Shown here one piece after another: positions 1-8,105 of a DNA stretch of 64,000 nt. The first letter of the stretch is position 1. Each line of letters begins with the position of its first letter. Made by a program: the position numbers and the translations under genes. Under the pieces are notes generated by a model, which worked only from the letters and a program-made list of their open reading frames with translations, ran no database searches and was not told the DNA's origin. Source of the stretch: Marinimicrococcus flavescens (GTDB lineage Bacteria; Pseudomonadota; Alphaproteobacteria; Geminicoccales; Geminicoccaceae); the NCBI GenBank assembly GCA_029211145.1, contig JARGEQ010000024.1, positions 1-64,000 of the forward strand. Direction: 5' to 3'.

Positions 1-195
1 CACCGAGGCCAGGTGGTCGCGGTGCAGCCACTCCTTGACCCCGCCACGCGGTGTCTGCGGCACCGCGATTCCCGGGATCAAGACCTCGAGCTCGGCGTCG
101 GGCCGGATGGTCTCGCTGCCTTCCGTCTGGAGGATGCGGGAGCTGTCGGGGCCGCAGGTACAGGCCACGGTGACGCCGCGCCTGGTGACGCTGCC
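1..195 (-). pseudogene. RHS/YD-repeat protein fragment, truncated at both ends
   Basis: Read on the minus strand, 65 codons stay open from a TGA at 198-196 to the window edge. The translation ends in RGGVKEWLHRDHLASV, which resembles the conserved RHS core segment (typically Y/W-L-H-x-D-H-L-G/A-S). RHS proteins are normally well over 1000 residues and this motif lies near the end of the repeat core, so an in-frame stop just upstream means the N-terminal part is missing here. A RHS relic that continues outside the window is the simplest reading. A short independent gene cannot be excluded, because only one motif supports the call. Confidence 0.45.
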
Positions 196-226
196 TCATC
201 CTGAACGATCAGGCGCTCGGCGGTCC

Positions 227-465
227 GTTCACCATGTCTTCATCTTTTCCGGTGATCCTGCCGGGGCAGGAACCCGCCGCCGCATCATGCTTGCGGAGCG
301 CCTGTTCCACCATCCGCGATGGATTGCACGGGAGGGGTCGATGACGGGAGGGCAGGTGAAGGAGCCGGGGCGTGCATGCCAGCCTTTGTGCCGGACGCCG
401 CCCACAACCCTGCAAAGGGAAGAACCGGGCCGCGCCCAGGGCTTTGCGCGGCTTCGGCATGGCGG
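227..465 (+). repeat. Dispersed repeat, copy 1 of 3
   Basis: Positions 227-283 align without gaps to 24917-24973 and to the reverse complement of 34415-34471. All share GTTCAYC near the start, a central GGYGATCCTGCYGG and a CCGCC-rich end. A second conserved block (GGCCGCG..CAG) begins 201 bases after the first block in copies 1 and 2, and 204 in copy 3. The middle is diverged. No gene family is recognisable in either strand. Confidence 0.6.
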
Positions 466-554
466 CCCCGCACCGCCCGCGTCCCCGGCCAGGGCCGCGT
501 GCCCGCTTTCGGCGTTCGTCCGCAGCACGTGATCCTTGCGGATCGGGGCCCGCT

Positions 555-1268
555 TCAGCTTGCCTGCAGTGCGGCGACGGCGGCCGGCACGAGGCGCAGG
601 ATGCTGCGCAGGTCGTCGAAGACGGTGGCGCAGAGAAAGCTGAACAGGAAGGCCGCGGAGAACGCCATGCCGCGGTGACGGTCCTCGAGGCGCATGAGGC
701 GGTCGGCAAGGCCTCGCGGCGCCGGCACGCGCTGCGCCGCCAGCATGACCGCCACACCCAGCGCCGCGCCCGCGAGCAGGTCGGAGGGATAATGGAGGGC
801 GAGATAGACCCTGGGCAGCAGGACCATCACAAGCGCCCAGAAGGCCGCCAGCAGGCCGGCGCCGCGGTGGACCAAGAAGATTGCCGTTACCAGGGCGGCG
901 AACAGCATGGCATGGTCGCTGGGAAACGAGCTCCAGCCCTGCAGCGTGTCCGGGGCCACACCCGCCGGCAAGGTGAGGTCGAGCGAGGCGTCGTGCAGGG
1001 GGCGGGCGCGTGCCGGCAGGAGGTTCTGGAGGCCGCGGCCGAGAAGAATGGCGGCGACGATCCCCGCCATGGTCCGGGGCCAGAACAGGTCCTCGGTGAC
1101 GAGGCGCATCCTGCGATCCATGGAGACGTACCAAAGCAGCGCCACCACCACCACGCCGCGCAGCAGGGACATGCCGTTGATCAGCACGATCAGCTTGTCG
1201 AGGCTGGGGCTCGCCTGGACGAACCGGTTCACCCACAACAGGATCGCCGAGTCCCACGCGACCATCAT
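555..1268 (-). CDS. PAP2-family membrane phosphatase
   Basis: A 237-residue integral membrane protein with the three signature blocks of the PAP2 superfamily (phosphatidic acid / undecaprenyl diphosphate phosphatases). There is an Arg-rich block ending RARP (residues 87-90), then SFPSDHAM (114-121), then R153-x5-H159-x3-D163 in LPRVYLALHYPSD. Several hydrophobic segments surround these blocks, as expected of this fold, which would place the active site at the periplasmic face. The substrate cannot be told from sequence; lipid or undecaprenyl pyrophosphate recycling is likely. The gene stands alone, convergent with nothing obvious and next to a repeat copy. Two ATGs in a row (1268 and 1265) make the exact start ambiguous by one codon. 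Confidence 0.85.
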   Translation of the reverse strand: MMVAWDSAILLWVNRFVQASPSLDKLIVLINGMSLLRGVVVVALLWYVSMDRRMRLVTEDLFWPRTMAGIVAAILLGRGLQNLLPARARPLHDASLDLTLPAGVAPDTLQGWSSFPSDHAMLFAALVTAIFLVHRGAGLLAAFWALVMVLLPRVYLALHYPSDLLAGAALGVAVMLAAQRVPAPRGLADRLMRLEDRHRGMAFSAAFLFSFLCATVFDDLRSILRLVPAAVAALQAS

Positions 1269-1628
1269 GCGCAGCTGCTCCCCGGGGCTCGCGTGGCCTT
1301 CCGCACGTCGTCTCCTTGCCGAACGCCATCCGGTCCCGAGCAGCGGACAGGCTGGAGAAGTGCGCCCCTTCTACCAACTCCCGCTTGTCCGAGTAGCTCC
1401 GCCGCGCAAACCCGGCAAGGCAATCACGACGCGGGCGGTCCTGTGGTGCAGTCGCCTCGCACGTCCTTCGGCAAGATTGCCCGCCGCGCGAGAACCTCGG
1501 CGCCGATCGCGCGTTTCGCTCAGCGAGGGGCAATGGACTCGCCGGCACCCCTCGGCTACAGATTTCGGTGGTCGTGCCGCATCAGGCGTCGGCTGGACGC
1601 GCGGCCAACAGGCAAGCGGGAGGCACCC
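1269..1628. other. Intergenic, about 360 bases, no gene seen
   Basis: This stretch separates the PAP2 gene (leftward) from the cytochrome gene (rightward), so it should hold promoters for both. The open frames crossing it have no recognisable protein and no codon bias. No convincing promoter, hairpin or repeat was found by eye. Confidence 0.5.
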
Positions 1629-2060
1629 ATGGCATTCAGAGGCCGCAAAGGCCCCTCACTGTCGCTGGCCATCGCCGTCGGCGCCGCCCTCGCCCTGGGA
1701 TCGGGCACGAGCCTGGCGCAGGACGAGGAGAAGCCTTACGAGATCCGGGACGGCAAGGTCGATCAGGGAACCTATAACGGGTTTCGCCGCTACCATGCCT
1801 CCTGTCATACCTGCCACGGGCCCGACGGGCTGGGCAGCTCCTACGCGCCGAGCCTGGTCGATTCGCTCAAGACCATGTCCTACGAGGACTTCGCCGAGGT
1901 CGTCATCAACGGCCGCGAGAACCTGGCGGCCGGCCAGGAGAAGGTGATGCCGGGGTTCGGCATGGTCAACGACGTGGCGATGTATATCGACGACATTTAC
2001 GGCTACCTGCAGGCGCGCGCCGACGGCGTGCTGGGCCGTGGCCGGCCCGAGCGCTTCTGA
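1629..2060 (+). CDS. Periplasmic mono-heme cytochrome c of a quinoprotein dehydrogenase system (XoxG/PedF-like)
   Basis: A 143-residue protein with a signal peptide (Arg/Lys start, hydrophobic residues about 11-28, cleavage near SLAQD). It has one heme-binding CHTCH motif (residues 59-63) and a probable axial Met in VMPGF (M107). Size and layout match the small class I c-type cytochromes that take electrons from PQQ alcohol dehydrogenases. It is followed after 16 bases by a XoxJ-like gene, and xoxF lies in the same region on the other strand. It probably carries electrons from XoxF to the terminal oxidase chain. Which named cytochrome (XoxG, c-550 PedF) is closest was not determined. Confidence 0.8.
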   Translation: MAFRGRKGPSLSLAIAVGAALALGSGTSLAQDEEKPYEIRDGKVDQGTYNGFRRYHASCHTCHGPDGLGSSYAPSLVDSLKTMSYEDFAEVVINGRENLAAGQEKVMPGFGMVNDVAMYIDDIYGYLQARADGVLGRGRPERF

Positions 2061-2076
2061 GCGCGGGTCCGCGAGC

Positions 2077-3459
2077 ATGGCGGTGAGGCTTCGCCGCCGC
2101 GTCCCGGCCCTCCTCCTGGCGCTGGCCTTCTGGCTACCCGCCACGGGTGCGGGCGCGGCAGCGCCGGACGAGGCGCCGCTCGGCGAGACGGTCGACCGCA
2201 CCACCCTGCGGGTCTGCTCCGACCCCGCCTACCTTCCATTCTCCAACGACCAGGGCCAGGGCTTCGAGAACCGGATCGCAGCACTGCTCGCCGACCAGTT
2301 CGAGCTGCCCTTGGCGTATGTCTGGTATCCGCAGACCGTGGGGCTCGTGCGCAACACGCTGCGCGCCCGGCTGTGCGACCTCATCATGGGCGTCGTCACC
2401 GCCGACGAGCTGGTTCAAAACAGCAATCCCTACTACCGCTCGACCTATGTGCTGCTGCATCGGGAAGGCGAGGAGGACCGGTTCGGCGACCTCGCGAGCC
2501 CGCTTGCCCGGCTCGCGCGGATCGGCGTGGTGGCCGGCACGCCGCCCGCGGACCTGCTGGTCCGCCTGGGACTGACCGCCAACCAGCATCCCTACCAGCT
2601 GATGACCGATACGCGCGTGGCGCAGCCCGGCCCGCAGATGGTCGAGGATCTGGCCGAGGGCAGGATCGACATGGCGCTGCTCTGGGGCCCGATCGCCGGC
2701 TACTGGGCCATGCGCCAGGAGGTCCCGCTGCGGATGGTGCCGCTCGAGAGCGACCGGCGCGCCGGCTTGCGTTTCGATTTCCGGGTATCGCTGGGCATCC
2801 GCCACGGCGAGCCGGCGTGGAAGCACCGGCTGAACGACGCGCTGCGCGAGCTTGGCCCGCAGATCGACACGATCCTCGACGAGTTCGGCGTGCCCCGCCT
2901 CGACAATCGCGGCAGGCTGCAGGGCCCGTGGGCCGAGGCGGCGCTACCGTCGGCGACCGTGCCCGAGCCGGACGGCTACCGCATGGAAGCCTATCGCGGC
3001 CCCGTGCCGGCCACCCTGCGCGGCGCCACGGTACTCGACACGTCCGGCCTGCGCCGGCTCATCGCGGAGCAGCAGCCGCTGCTGGTCGACGTGCTGCCCA
3101 AGCCCCGCCGCCCGCCGCAGCGCGACCCGGGCCAGCTCTGGGTGGAGCCGGTGCGCCAGCACCTGCCGGGCTCGGTCTGGCTGCCCAATACCGGCTATGG
3201 CGAGCTGTCCCGGGAGTTCGCCGGCTATTTTCGCCGGGAGCTGGAGCGGCTCACCGACGGCGACCGGACGAAGCCGCTGGTGTTCTACTGCGATCCGCAA
3301 TGCTGGATGTCGTGGAACGCCGCCAGACGCGCCATCGAGGAGCTGGGCTACCGCAACGTCTACTGGTACCCCGAGGGGGCCGTCGGCTGGCGCAGCGCCG
3401 GGCTGCCGCTCGCGGAGGCCCACGAGGTGCCGATGCCGGAATTTCTCGCCAAGCCCTGA
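2077..3459 (+). CDS. xoxJ: XoxJ-like periplasmic binding protein fused to a CxxxCW rhodanese-like domain
   Basis: A 460-residue exported protein. Residues 1-28 look like a signal peptide. Residues about 40-275 resemble the extracellular solute-binding proteins that accompany quinoprotein dehydrogenases (RVCSDPAYLPFSN at the start is typical of MoxJ/XoxJ). Residues about 318-455 form a rhodanese-like domain with C405-x3-C409-W410 in FYCDPQCWMSW, the hallmark of the PQQ-associated 'CXXCW' proteins. The two parts are usually separate neighbouring genes; here they are one open frame. XoxJ is thought to help activate or assemble XoxF. The ATG at 2077 is preferred over an upstream start inside the cytochrome gene because it begins the signal peptide. 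Confidence 0.85.
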   Translation: MAVRLRRRVPALLLALAFWLPATGAGAAAPDEAPLGETVDRTTLRVCSDPAYLPFSNDQGQGFENRIAALLADQFELPLAYVWYPQTVGLVRNTLRARLCDLIMGVVTADELVQNSNPYYRSTYVLLHREGEEDRFGDLASPLARLARIGVVAGTPPADLLVRLGLTANQHPYQLMTDTRVAQPGPQMVEDLAEGRIDMALLWGPIAGYWAMRQEVPLRMVPLESDRRAGLRFDFRVSLGIRHGEPAWKHRLNDALRELGPQIDTILDEFGVPRLDNRGRLQGPWAEAALPSATVPEPDGYRMEAYRGPVPATLRGATVLDTSGLRRLIAEQQPLLVDVLPKPRRPPQRDPGQLWVEPVRQHLPGSVWLPNTGYGELSREFAGYFRRELERLTDGDRTKPLVFYCDPQCWMSWNAARRAIEELGYRNVYWYPEGAVGWRSAGLPLAEAHEVPMPEFLAKP

Positions 3460-3533
3460 TCGCCCGCTTCTTGCGCGGCCTGCGCGGGCGGGCGAAGGTC
3501 GATCCTCCGACAGACGTCGCTCCGGAGGACGCC

Positions 3534-4322
3534 ATGCCCCGCCTGCTCGCGGCACCGCTCCTGCTGCTCCTGGCCCTGGCGCCCGCCGCAGCGGCACAGG
3601 ACATGATGCGGCATCTCGATCTGGACTCGCCGCGCATGAGCGAGGCCGAGCTCACCCGCGGCGAGGTGGAAGCGCTGCTTGCAGCGGCGACGCCGCAAGC
3701 GCCGGCCGATCTTTCCGACCGCAGCCTCAACGGGCTCGATCTCTCCGGCCTCGACCTGTCCGGCGTCGACCTCACGCGGGCCCGCCTCAACCGCACGAGG
3801 CTCGAAGGCTGCAGTCTCGCCGGCGCCACCCTCGACGCCGCCTGGGCCATCGAGGCCGATTTCCGCGGGGCCGATCTCGAGGGTGCCAGCCTCTTCCAGG
3901 TGCAGGCGCCGCGCGCCCGCTTCCAGGGGGCCCGGCTCGACGGGGCGCGCCTGATCGGCGGCTTTGAGGGGGCGCGCTTCGAGGGCGCGAGCCTGCGCGA
4001 GCTCGAAGGTGCCGCCGACATGCGCAACCAGTCGATGGGGCTGATCAACGCCGTGCTGCGCTCGGCGGTCCTGGACGGCGCCGACCTGCGCGGCGCCAGG
4101 CTCGGCCGCGCCAATCTGGAGTTCGTCAAGCTGCGCGGGGCCGACCTGCGCGGCGCCGATCTTTCCCGCGCGCGCCTGGGCGGCGCAGATCTCACCGGTG
4201 CGCAGGTGGACGGGCTGAAGCTCCAGAAGGCCGATGTGACCTCCACGCTCCTGCGTCAGCTGGACGGCGCGCCGGTCGGTCTCGACGAGGCGCGCAACCT
4301 CGAGCGCGCCTTTCGCGACTGA
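3534..4322 (+). CDS. Exported pentapeptide-repeat protein
   Basis: A 262-residue protein with a clear signal peptide (hydrophobic core ending AAAAQD near residue 23) and repeated A(D/N)LxG-type pentapeptides from about residue 58 to 235, for example LSGLDLSGVDL and GADLRGADLSRARL. Such repeats fold into a right-handed quadrilateral beta-helix. A ribosome site CCGGAGGAC lies directly upstream. Pentapeptide-repeat genes are found beside PQQ alcohol dehydrogenase genes in some methylotrophs and pseudomonads, so a role in the periplasmic dehydrogenase system is plausible, but its molecular function is not known. It runs in the same direction as the cytochrome and XoxJ-like genes and is convergent with the next gene, the two stops being only a few bases apart. 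Confidence 0.8.
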   Translation: MPRLLAAPLLLLLALAPAAAAQDMMRHLDLDSPRMSEAELTRGEVEALLAAATPQAPADLSDRSLNGLDLSGLDLSGVDLTRARLNRTRLEGCSLAGATLDAAWAIEADFRGADLEGASLFQVQAPRARFQGARLDGARLIGGFEGARFEGASLRELEGAADMRNQSMGLINAVLRSAVLDGADLRGARLGRANLEFVKLRGADLRGADLSRARLGGADLTGAQVDGLKLQKADVTSTLLRQLDGAPVGLDEARNLERAFRD

Positions 4323-4327
4323 AACTC

Positions 4328-4807
4328 CTACTCCTCGGTCCTCAGCACGTCGCGCCGCAGCAGCGAGCGCAGGCCGCGCTGCCAGGACTGGTCCGTGTTG
4401 CCGCGGATGTCGGCGCTGCCGCCGCCGAGCAGCCGGCCGCCCGGCACCTCGCGTACCTGCAGGTTCACGTTCAAGATGAGGTTGCTGACCTTCTGCACCC
4501 AGCCCAGCACGGCGCGCCCGGCGCCGAGCCTTGCCGCAAGATCGAGCTCGCAGCCGTTGCACGCGCGCAGCGAGCCGATGCCGGCGAGCTCGCCTGCGAC
4601 CGGTGCCAGACCGGCAATCTCATGGCCCTGGCCACGCAGCGCCTCGCGAAGCTGCGCGTCGAGCTGCTGCAGCCGCGCCTCCTCGTCCGGCCGGGTGGGC
4701 TCCATGCTGGTATTGATCAGCTCGAACGGAAAGACCGCCAGCGTATCCCCCACTGCCGGCGAGGCTGCCAGCAGGAGGACGGCCAGAACCTGACACCGCA
4801 CGGACAT
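4328..4807 (-). CDS. DUF3280/DUF2380-like periplasmic protein of the xoxF cluster
   Basis: A 159-residue protein with a signal peptide (MSVRCQVLAVLLLAASPAVG) followed by TLAVFPFELINTS. That opening is typical of the DUF2380/DUF3280 proteins encoded near methanol dehydrogenase genes. A Cys pair (CNGC near residue 79) could form a disulfide. It lies 71 bases downstream of xoxF on the same strand, separated by a strong hairpin. No enzymatic motif is visible; a helper role in the dehydrogenase system is inferred from location only. The family name is from memory of the motif and should be treated as likely rather than certain. Confidence 0.65.
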   Translation of the reverse strand: MSVRCQVLAVLLLAASPAVGDTLAVFPFELINTSMEPTRPDEEARLQQLDAQLREALRGQGHEIAGLAPVAGELAGIGSLRACNGCELDLAARLGAGRAVLGWVQKVSNLILNVNLQVREVPGGRLLGGGSADIRGNTDQSWQRGLRSLLRRDVLRTEE

Positions 4808-4825
4808 GCCGGGCTCTCCAAGCAG

Positions 4826-4851
4826 AAGCCCGGCGCGTGGGCGCCGGGCTT
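4826..4851 (-). terminator. Strong intercistronic hairpin downstream of xoxF
   Basis: A perfect 10-bp stem (AAGCCCGGCG / CGCCGGGCTT) with a 6-base loop lies between the xoxF stop and the next gene on the minus strand. The downstream arm can also pair with GCCGGGCT at 4808-4815, forming an alternative 8-bp stem that reaches the next gene's ribosome site region. There is no long U tract, so this may be an attenuator or RNA-stabilising element rather than a full terminator. Confidence 0.55.
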
Positions 4852-4878
4852 CATGGTGCTGCCGATCTCGTGCTGCCG

Positions 4879-6672
4879 TCAGTTGGGCAGCTCGAAGACC
4901 GTGAGCTGGCCGCCGAGCTGGGTGTAGCTCGAGAGGGCCTTGTAGGCGCCGACGGCACCCAGGCCCTCGGTCTCGCCCTGGAGCCCGGCCGCGAGACCGA
5001 TGCCGGCCCAGCCGCCGATGCCCGAGAGCACGCCCACATACTGCTTGCCGCGGTGCATCCAGGTGTTGACGTTGCCGATGATGCCCGAGGGGGTCTTGAA
5101 GCTGTAGAGCTCGCGGCCGCTCTTGGCGTCGACCGCCTTCAGATAGCCCTCGAGGGTGCCGTAGAAGACCACGTCGCCGGCCGTGGCGAGCGCGCCCGAC
5201 CATACCGAGAAGGGCTCGGGGTTCGACCAGACGATCTTGCCCTCGCTGGCATCCCAGGCGATGAAGTTGCCCAGATGCGTGCCGCCCGGCGCCGGGTACA
5301 TGGTGAGCGTGGCGCCGACATAGGGCTGGCCGGCCGTGTAGCTCACGTTATAGGGCTCGTAGTCCATGCACACATGGTTGGTGGGCACATAGAAGAGGCC
5401 GGTCTTGGGGCTGTAGGCCGCCGGCTGCTGGTCCTTGGTGCCGAGGGCGGCCGGGCAGATGTTGGTGGTGTTGACGTCCTCGCCGTTCTGCTCCGTCGAG
5501 TAGCGGCTCACCACCTGCGGACGGCCCGTCTCCATGTCGACGTGGGTCGCCCAGTTCACTGCAGGATCGAACTTCTCGGCCACCAGAAGCTCGCCGCTCT
5601 CGCGGTCCAGGGTGTAGGCGAAGCCGTTGCGGTCGAAGTGGACCAGCGCCTTCCTCTCCTCGCCCCCTACCTCGATGTCGGCGAGGATCATCTCGTTGAT
5701 GCCGTCGTAGTCCCACTCGTCGTGGGGCGTCATCTGGTAGAACCACTTGGCCATCCCGTCGTCGGGATCACGCGCCATGATGGTCATGGTCCAGCGGTTG
5801 TCGCCGGGGCGCTGCACGGGGTTCCAGGTGCCGGGGTTGGCGGTGCCGTAATAGACCAGGTCGAGCTCGGGGTCCCAGCTCATCCAGCCCCAGGTGCTGC
5901 CCCCGCCGATCTTCCACTGGTCGCCTTCCCAGGTCTTGATGCTCGAGTCCTTGCCGATCGGCTTGCCCAGGTGGGTGGTCTTCTCGGGATCGACCAGCAG
6001 GTCCTCGTCCGGGCCGTTGGTGAAGGCCCGCCAGGCCATCGAGCCGTCGGCGATGTTGTAGGCCGTGAGGTGGCCGCGCACGCCAAACTCGGCGCCGCTC
6101 ATGCCGACCAGCACCTTGTCCTTGATGACCATCGGCGCGCTGGTGCCGGTCTCGCCCTTGGAGGCGTCGCCGTTCTGGACCTGCCAGACCACCTCGCCCG
6201 TCTTGGCGTCGAGCGCGACGAGCGTCGCGTCGGCCTGGTTGAGGAAGATCTTGCCGTCGCCATAGGCGACGCCGCGATTGACGGTGTCGCAGCACATCAC
6301 CGGGATGACGCTGGGATCCTGCTTGGGCTCGTATTTCCAGAGCACGCGCCCTTGCTCGTTGAGATCGAGCGCGTAGACCGGGTTGGGGAACGGCCCGTGG
6401 ATGTACATCGTGTCGCCGATGACCAGCGGGCCGCCCTCGTGGCCGCGCAGGACGCCGGTCGAGAAGCTCCATGCGACTCGCAGGTCGCCGACATTCTCGG
6501 CGTTGATCTGGGCGAGCTGGCTGTAGCGGGTGCTCGCATAGTCACCCAGTGGCATGACCCAGTTGGCCGGGTTCTGCTGCATCACCTGCAGCTCTTCACT
6601 GGCCTGGGCCGCAGGCACGGCACCTAGCGCCACCACCCCGGCGGCGATCGCAAAGGGTATCGAGCGGTTCAT
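4879..6672 (-). CDS. xoxF: Lanthanide-dependent methanol dehydrogenase (XoxF type)
   Basis: A 597-residue periplasmic quinoprotein. It oxidises methanol (to formaldehyde or formate) with PQQ and a rare-earth ion. A signal peptide ends near AAQASEE (residue 25). The vicinal disulfide Cys pair is C127-C128 in VMCCDT. Residues matching the metal ligands of known XoxF are E195 (AEFG), N279 (TANPGTWN) and D321; D323 in EWDYDG is the extra Asp that marks the lanthanide enzymes, since calcium MxaF has Ala there. Tryptophan-docking repeats typical of the eight-bladed propeller run throughout. AAGGAGG lies 9 bases before the chosen ATG; 14 further codons upstream are open but lack a signal-like sequence. 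No mxaF/mxaI is present in the window. Confidence 0.95.
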   Translation of the reverse strand: MNRSIPFAIAAGVVALGAVPAAQASEELQVMQQNPANWVMPLGDYASTRYSQLAQINAENVGDLRVAWSFSTGVLRGHEGGPLVIGDTMYIHGPFPNPVYALDLNEQGRVLWKYEPKQDPSVIPVMCCDTVNRGVAYGDGKIFLNQADATLVALDAKTGEVVWQVQNGDASKGETGTSAPMVIKDKVLVGMSGAEFGVRGHLTAYNIADGSMAWRAFTNGPDEDLLVDPEKTTHLGKPIGKDSSIKTWEGDQWKIGGGSTWGWMSWDPELDLVYYGTANPGTWNPVQRPGDNRWTMTIMARDPDDGMAKWFYQMTPHDEWDYDGINEMILADIEVGGEERKALVHFDRNGFAYTLDRESGELLVAEKFDPAVNWATHVDMETGRPQVVSRYSTEQNGEDVNTTNICPAALGTKDQQPAAYSPKTGLFYVPTNHVCMDYEPYNVSYTAGQPYVGATLTMYPAPGGTHLGNFIAWDASEGKIVWSNPEPFSVWSGALATAGDVVFYGTLEGYLKAVDAKSGRELYSFKTPSGIIGNVNTWMHRGKQYVGVLSGIGGWAGIGLAAGLQGETEGLGAVGAYKALSSYTQLGGQLTVFELPN

Positions 6673-6886
6673 GACGTTGGCCTCCTTGCCGGGAATGGCC
6701 GCGCCTGAACGCACTACGGGTCTTGTGTTCAGTCTGTGCCCGCTGTGGTCCTCATCGCCGCCAAGGAGAGCGGCGAAGGGTGATCCCGTTCGGCTCGACC
6801 AACCATTCCAACCTACATTCTCTAGTCAGCGCGGCCTGAAATGGCAATGGAAATGCCATGCACCGAAAGAAGGGCAGCCAGCCGCC

Positions 6887-7489
6887 CTATCCGCCGGCCA
6901 GTCTCTTGATCCAGAACTGCATCGGCTTGGCGGTCTCGGCCTCCTCGCCCTGATCGCGCCAGCTGATCGTGCCGAGAGCGCCCTCGAGCTTCTCGAAGCC
7001 GCGCTTGCGCCAGAACGCGTCGAGCGGCACATGGCCGGGCGGCCGGCGCGGGTCGTCCTCCGCCCGCACCACGCCGCAAAAGCACGCATGGGTGAAGCCG
7101 CCCTGCCCGCGCGCCCAGGCCTCGCGCTCGCGGAAGAACGCGACGCCGATCCCGCGCCCGCGCCACGCCTTTTGGAGAACCGATTCACCGAAATAGAAAA
7201 CCCGGGCCACGTCGTAGCCGGCCTCGGCGACCGGCCGGCGAAGCTCCTCGGGCTCGGCGGCGAGCGGCAGGGCGGTGGCGGCACCGACCAGCTGGTCGCC
7301 GTCGAGCGCACCGATGATCACGCTGCCGGCGGTCTCGGCATAGGTGCGCAGGTAACGCTCCTCGTATGCTTGCGAGCCTTCGTAGAGATAGGGGAAGTCG
7401 CTGAAGACCTCGATGCGCAGGCGGGCGAGCTCGGGCAGCGCCCGCTCCAGGGCGGCGCCGGACAGACGCTCGTAACGGATCTCGCTCAT
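6887..7489 (-). CDS. GNAT-family N-acetyltransferase
   Basis: A 200-residue single-domain protein. The acetyl-CoA pyrophosphate-binding loop is visible as Q-x-x-W-R-G-R-G-I-G (about residues 110-120, VLQKAWRGRGIGVAF), which fits the R/Q-x-x-G-x-G/A signature of the GNAT fold. The start, MSEIRYERLSG, is typical for the family. The substrate is unknown. It lies upstream of xoxF on the same strand with about 215 bases between, so they are probably separate transcription units. The next gene on this strand is folB, 51 bases upstream. Confidence 0.8.
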   Translation of the reverse strand: MSEIRYERLSGAALERALPELARLRIEVFSDFPYLYEGSQAYEERYLRTYAETAGSVIIGALDGDQLVGAATALPLAAEPEELRRPVAEAGYDVARVFYFGESVLQKAWRGRGIGVAFFREREAWARGQGGFTHACFCGVVRAEDDPRRPPGHVPLDAFWRKRGFEKLEGALGTISWRDQGEEAETAKPMQFWIKRLAGG

Positions 7490-7540
7490 CCTCGGGCTTC
7501 CTTGCAGTTTCCTCGTCTCGGCGCCCGTGCCGGGCAGCAG

Positions 7541-7918
7541 CTAGCCGTGCCGGCGCCGATAGACCTCGATCCCGGGACAGGCCCGGCCGCCATAGATGTC
7601 GGGCTTGGTGATGATCACGCGGCAGGCGTCGACACGCGGATCCTCGAAGCAGAAGGCCAGCAGATCCTCCGCCAGCACCTCGATCAGCTCGGTATGCGGT
7701 CGCTGCGGCCAGCTTTCCGTCAGATGACGGTAGACACGGTCGTAGTCGAGGCAGTCGGCGAGGCTTTCGGCGGGGAACGGCCCACCGCCGCGCATCAGCT
7801 CGACATCGACCAGCACACGCTGCGGCGCCGTCTTCTCGGCGGGATTGACGCCGATGCGCACCTCCAGCGCGAGGTGGCGCAGGGCCAGACACTGATAGCT
7901 GCGGCCTTCATCGCGCAC
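7541..7918 (-). CDS. folB: Dihydroneopterin aldolase (FolB family)
   Basis: A 125-residue protein of the FolB family, which converts 7,8-dihydroneopterin to 6-hydroxymethyl-dihydropterin and glycolaldehyde in pterin cofactor synthesis. Family features include LEVRIGVNPAEKTAPQRVLVDVEL at the N-terminus (Glu and the strand pattern), DYDRVYRHL, and HTELIEVLAEDL (active-site region), ending in ITKPDIYGG. The start is GTG, with GGGAGG about 10 bases upstream. In methylotrophs FolB-like enzymes can serve tetrahydromethanopterin as well as folate; folK lies about 24 kb away in this window. Which pterin it serves is unknown. Confidence 0.85.
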   Translation of the reverse strand: MRDEGRSYQCLALRHLALEVRIGVNPAEKTAPQRVLVDVELMRGGGPFPAESLADCLDYDRVYRHLTESWPQRPHTELIEVLAEDLLAFCFEDPRVDACRVIITKPDIYGGRACPGIEVYRRRHG

Positions 7919-8105
7919 GGTCCCGGATCCTCCCGCTGCCCTGCCTGCGGCCTGCTACCCCGGGGCGCTCGCCGCCGCAAGCGGTCCATCGGCCGTTGGC
8001 GCCATCCGCGGACCTGCTCTAGAAGTGGAATCAAAGAACCGCCGCGGCAATCGGTACGAGGCAGGCCACGGGCCGGCACGCGCGGCGCAACGGGGAGGTC
8101 GGAAC

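Noticed and set aside
229-1548. Long frames on both strands over 229-2060
   Set aside because: They pass through the PAP2 and cytochrome genes in wrong frames; only the PAP2 frame and the end of the 372-2060 frame (cytochrome) carry real motifs.
4837-6627. A 596-codon plus-strand open frame
   Set aside because: Antisense to xoxF, which is certain from its motifs.
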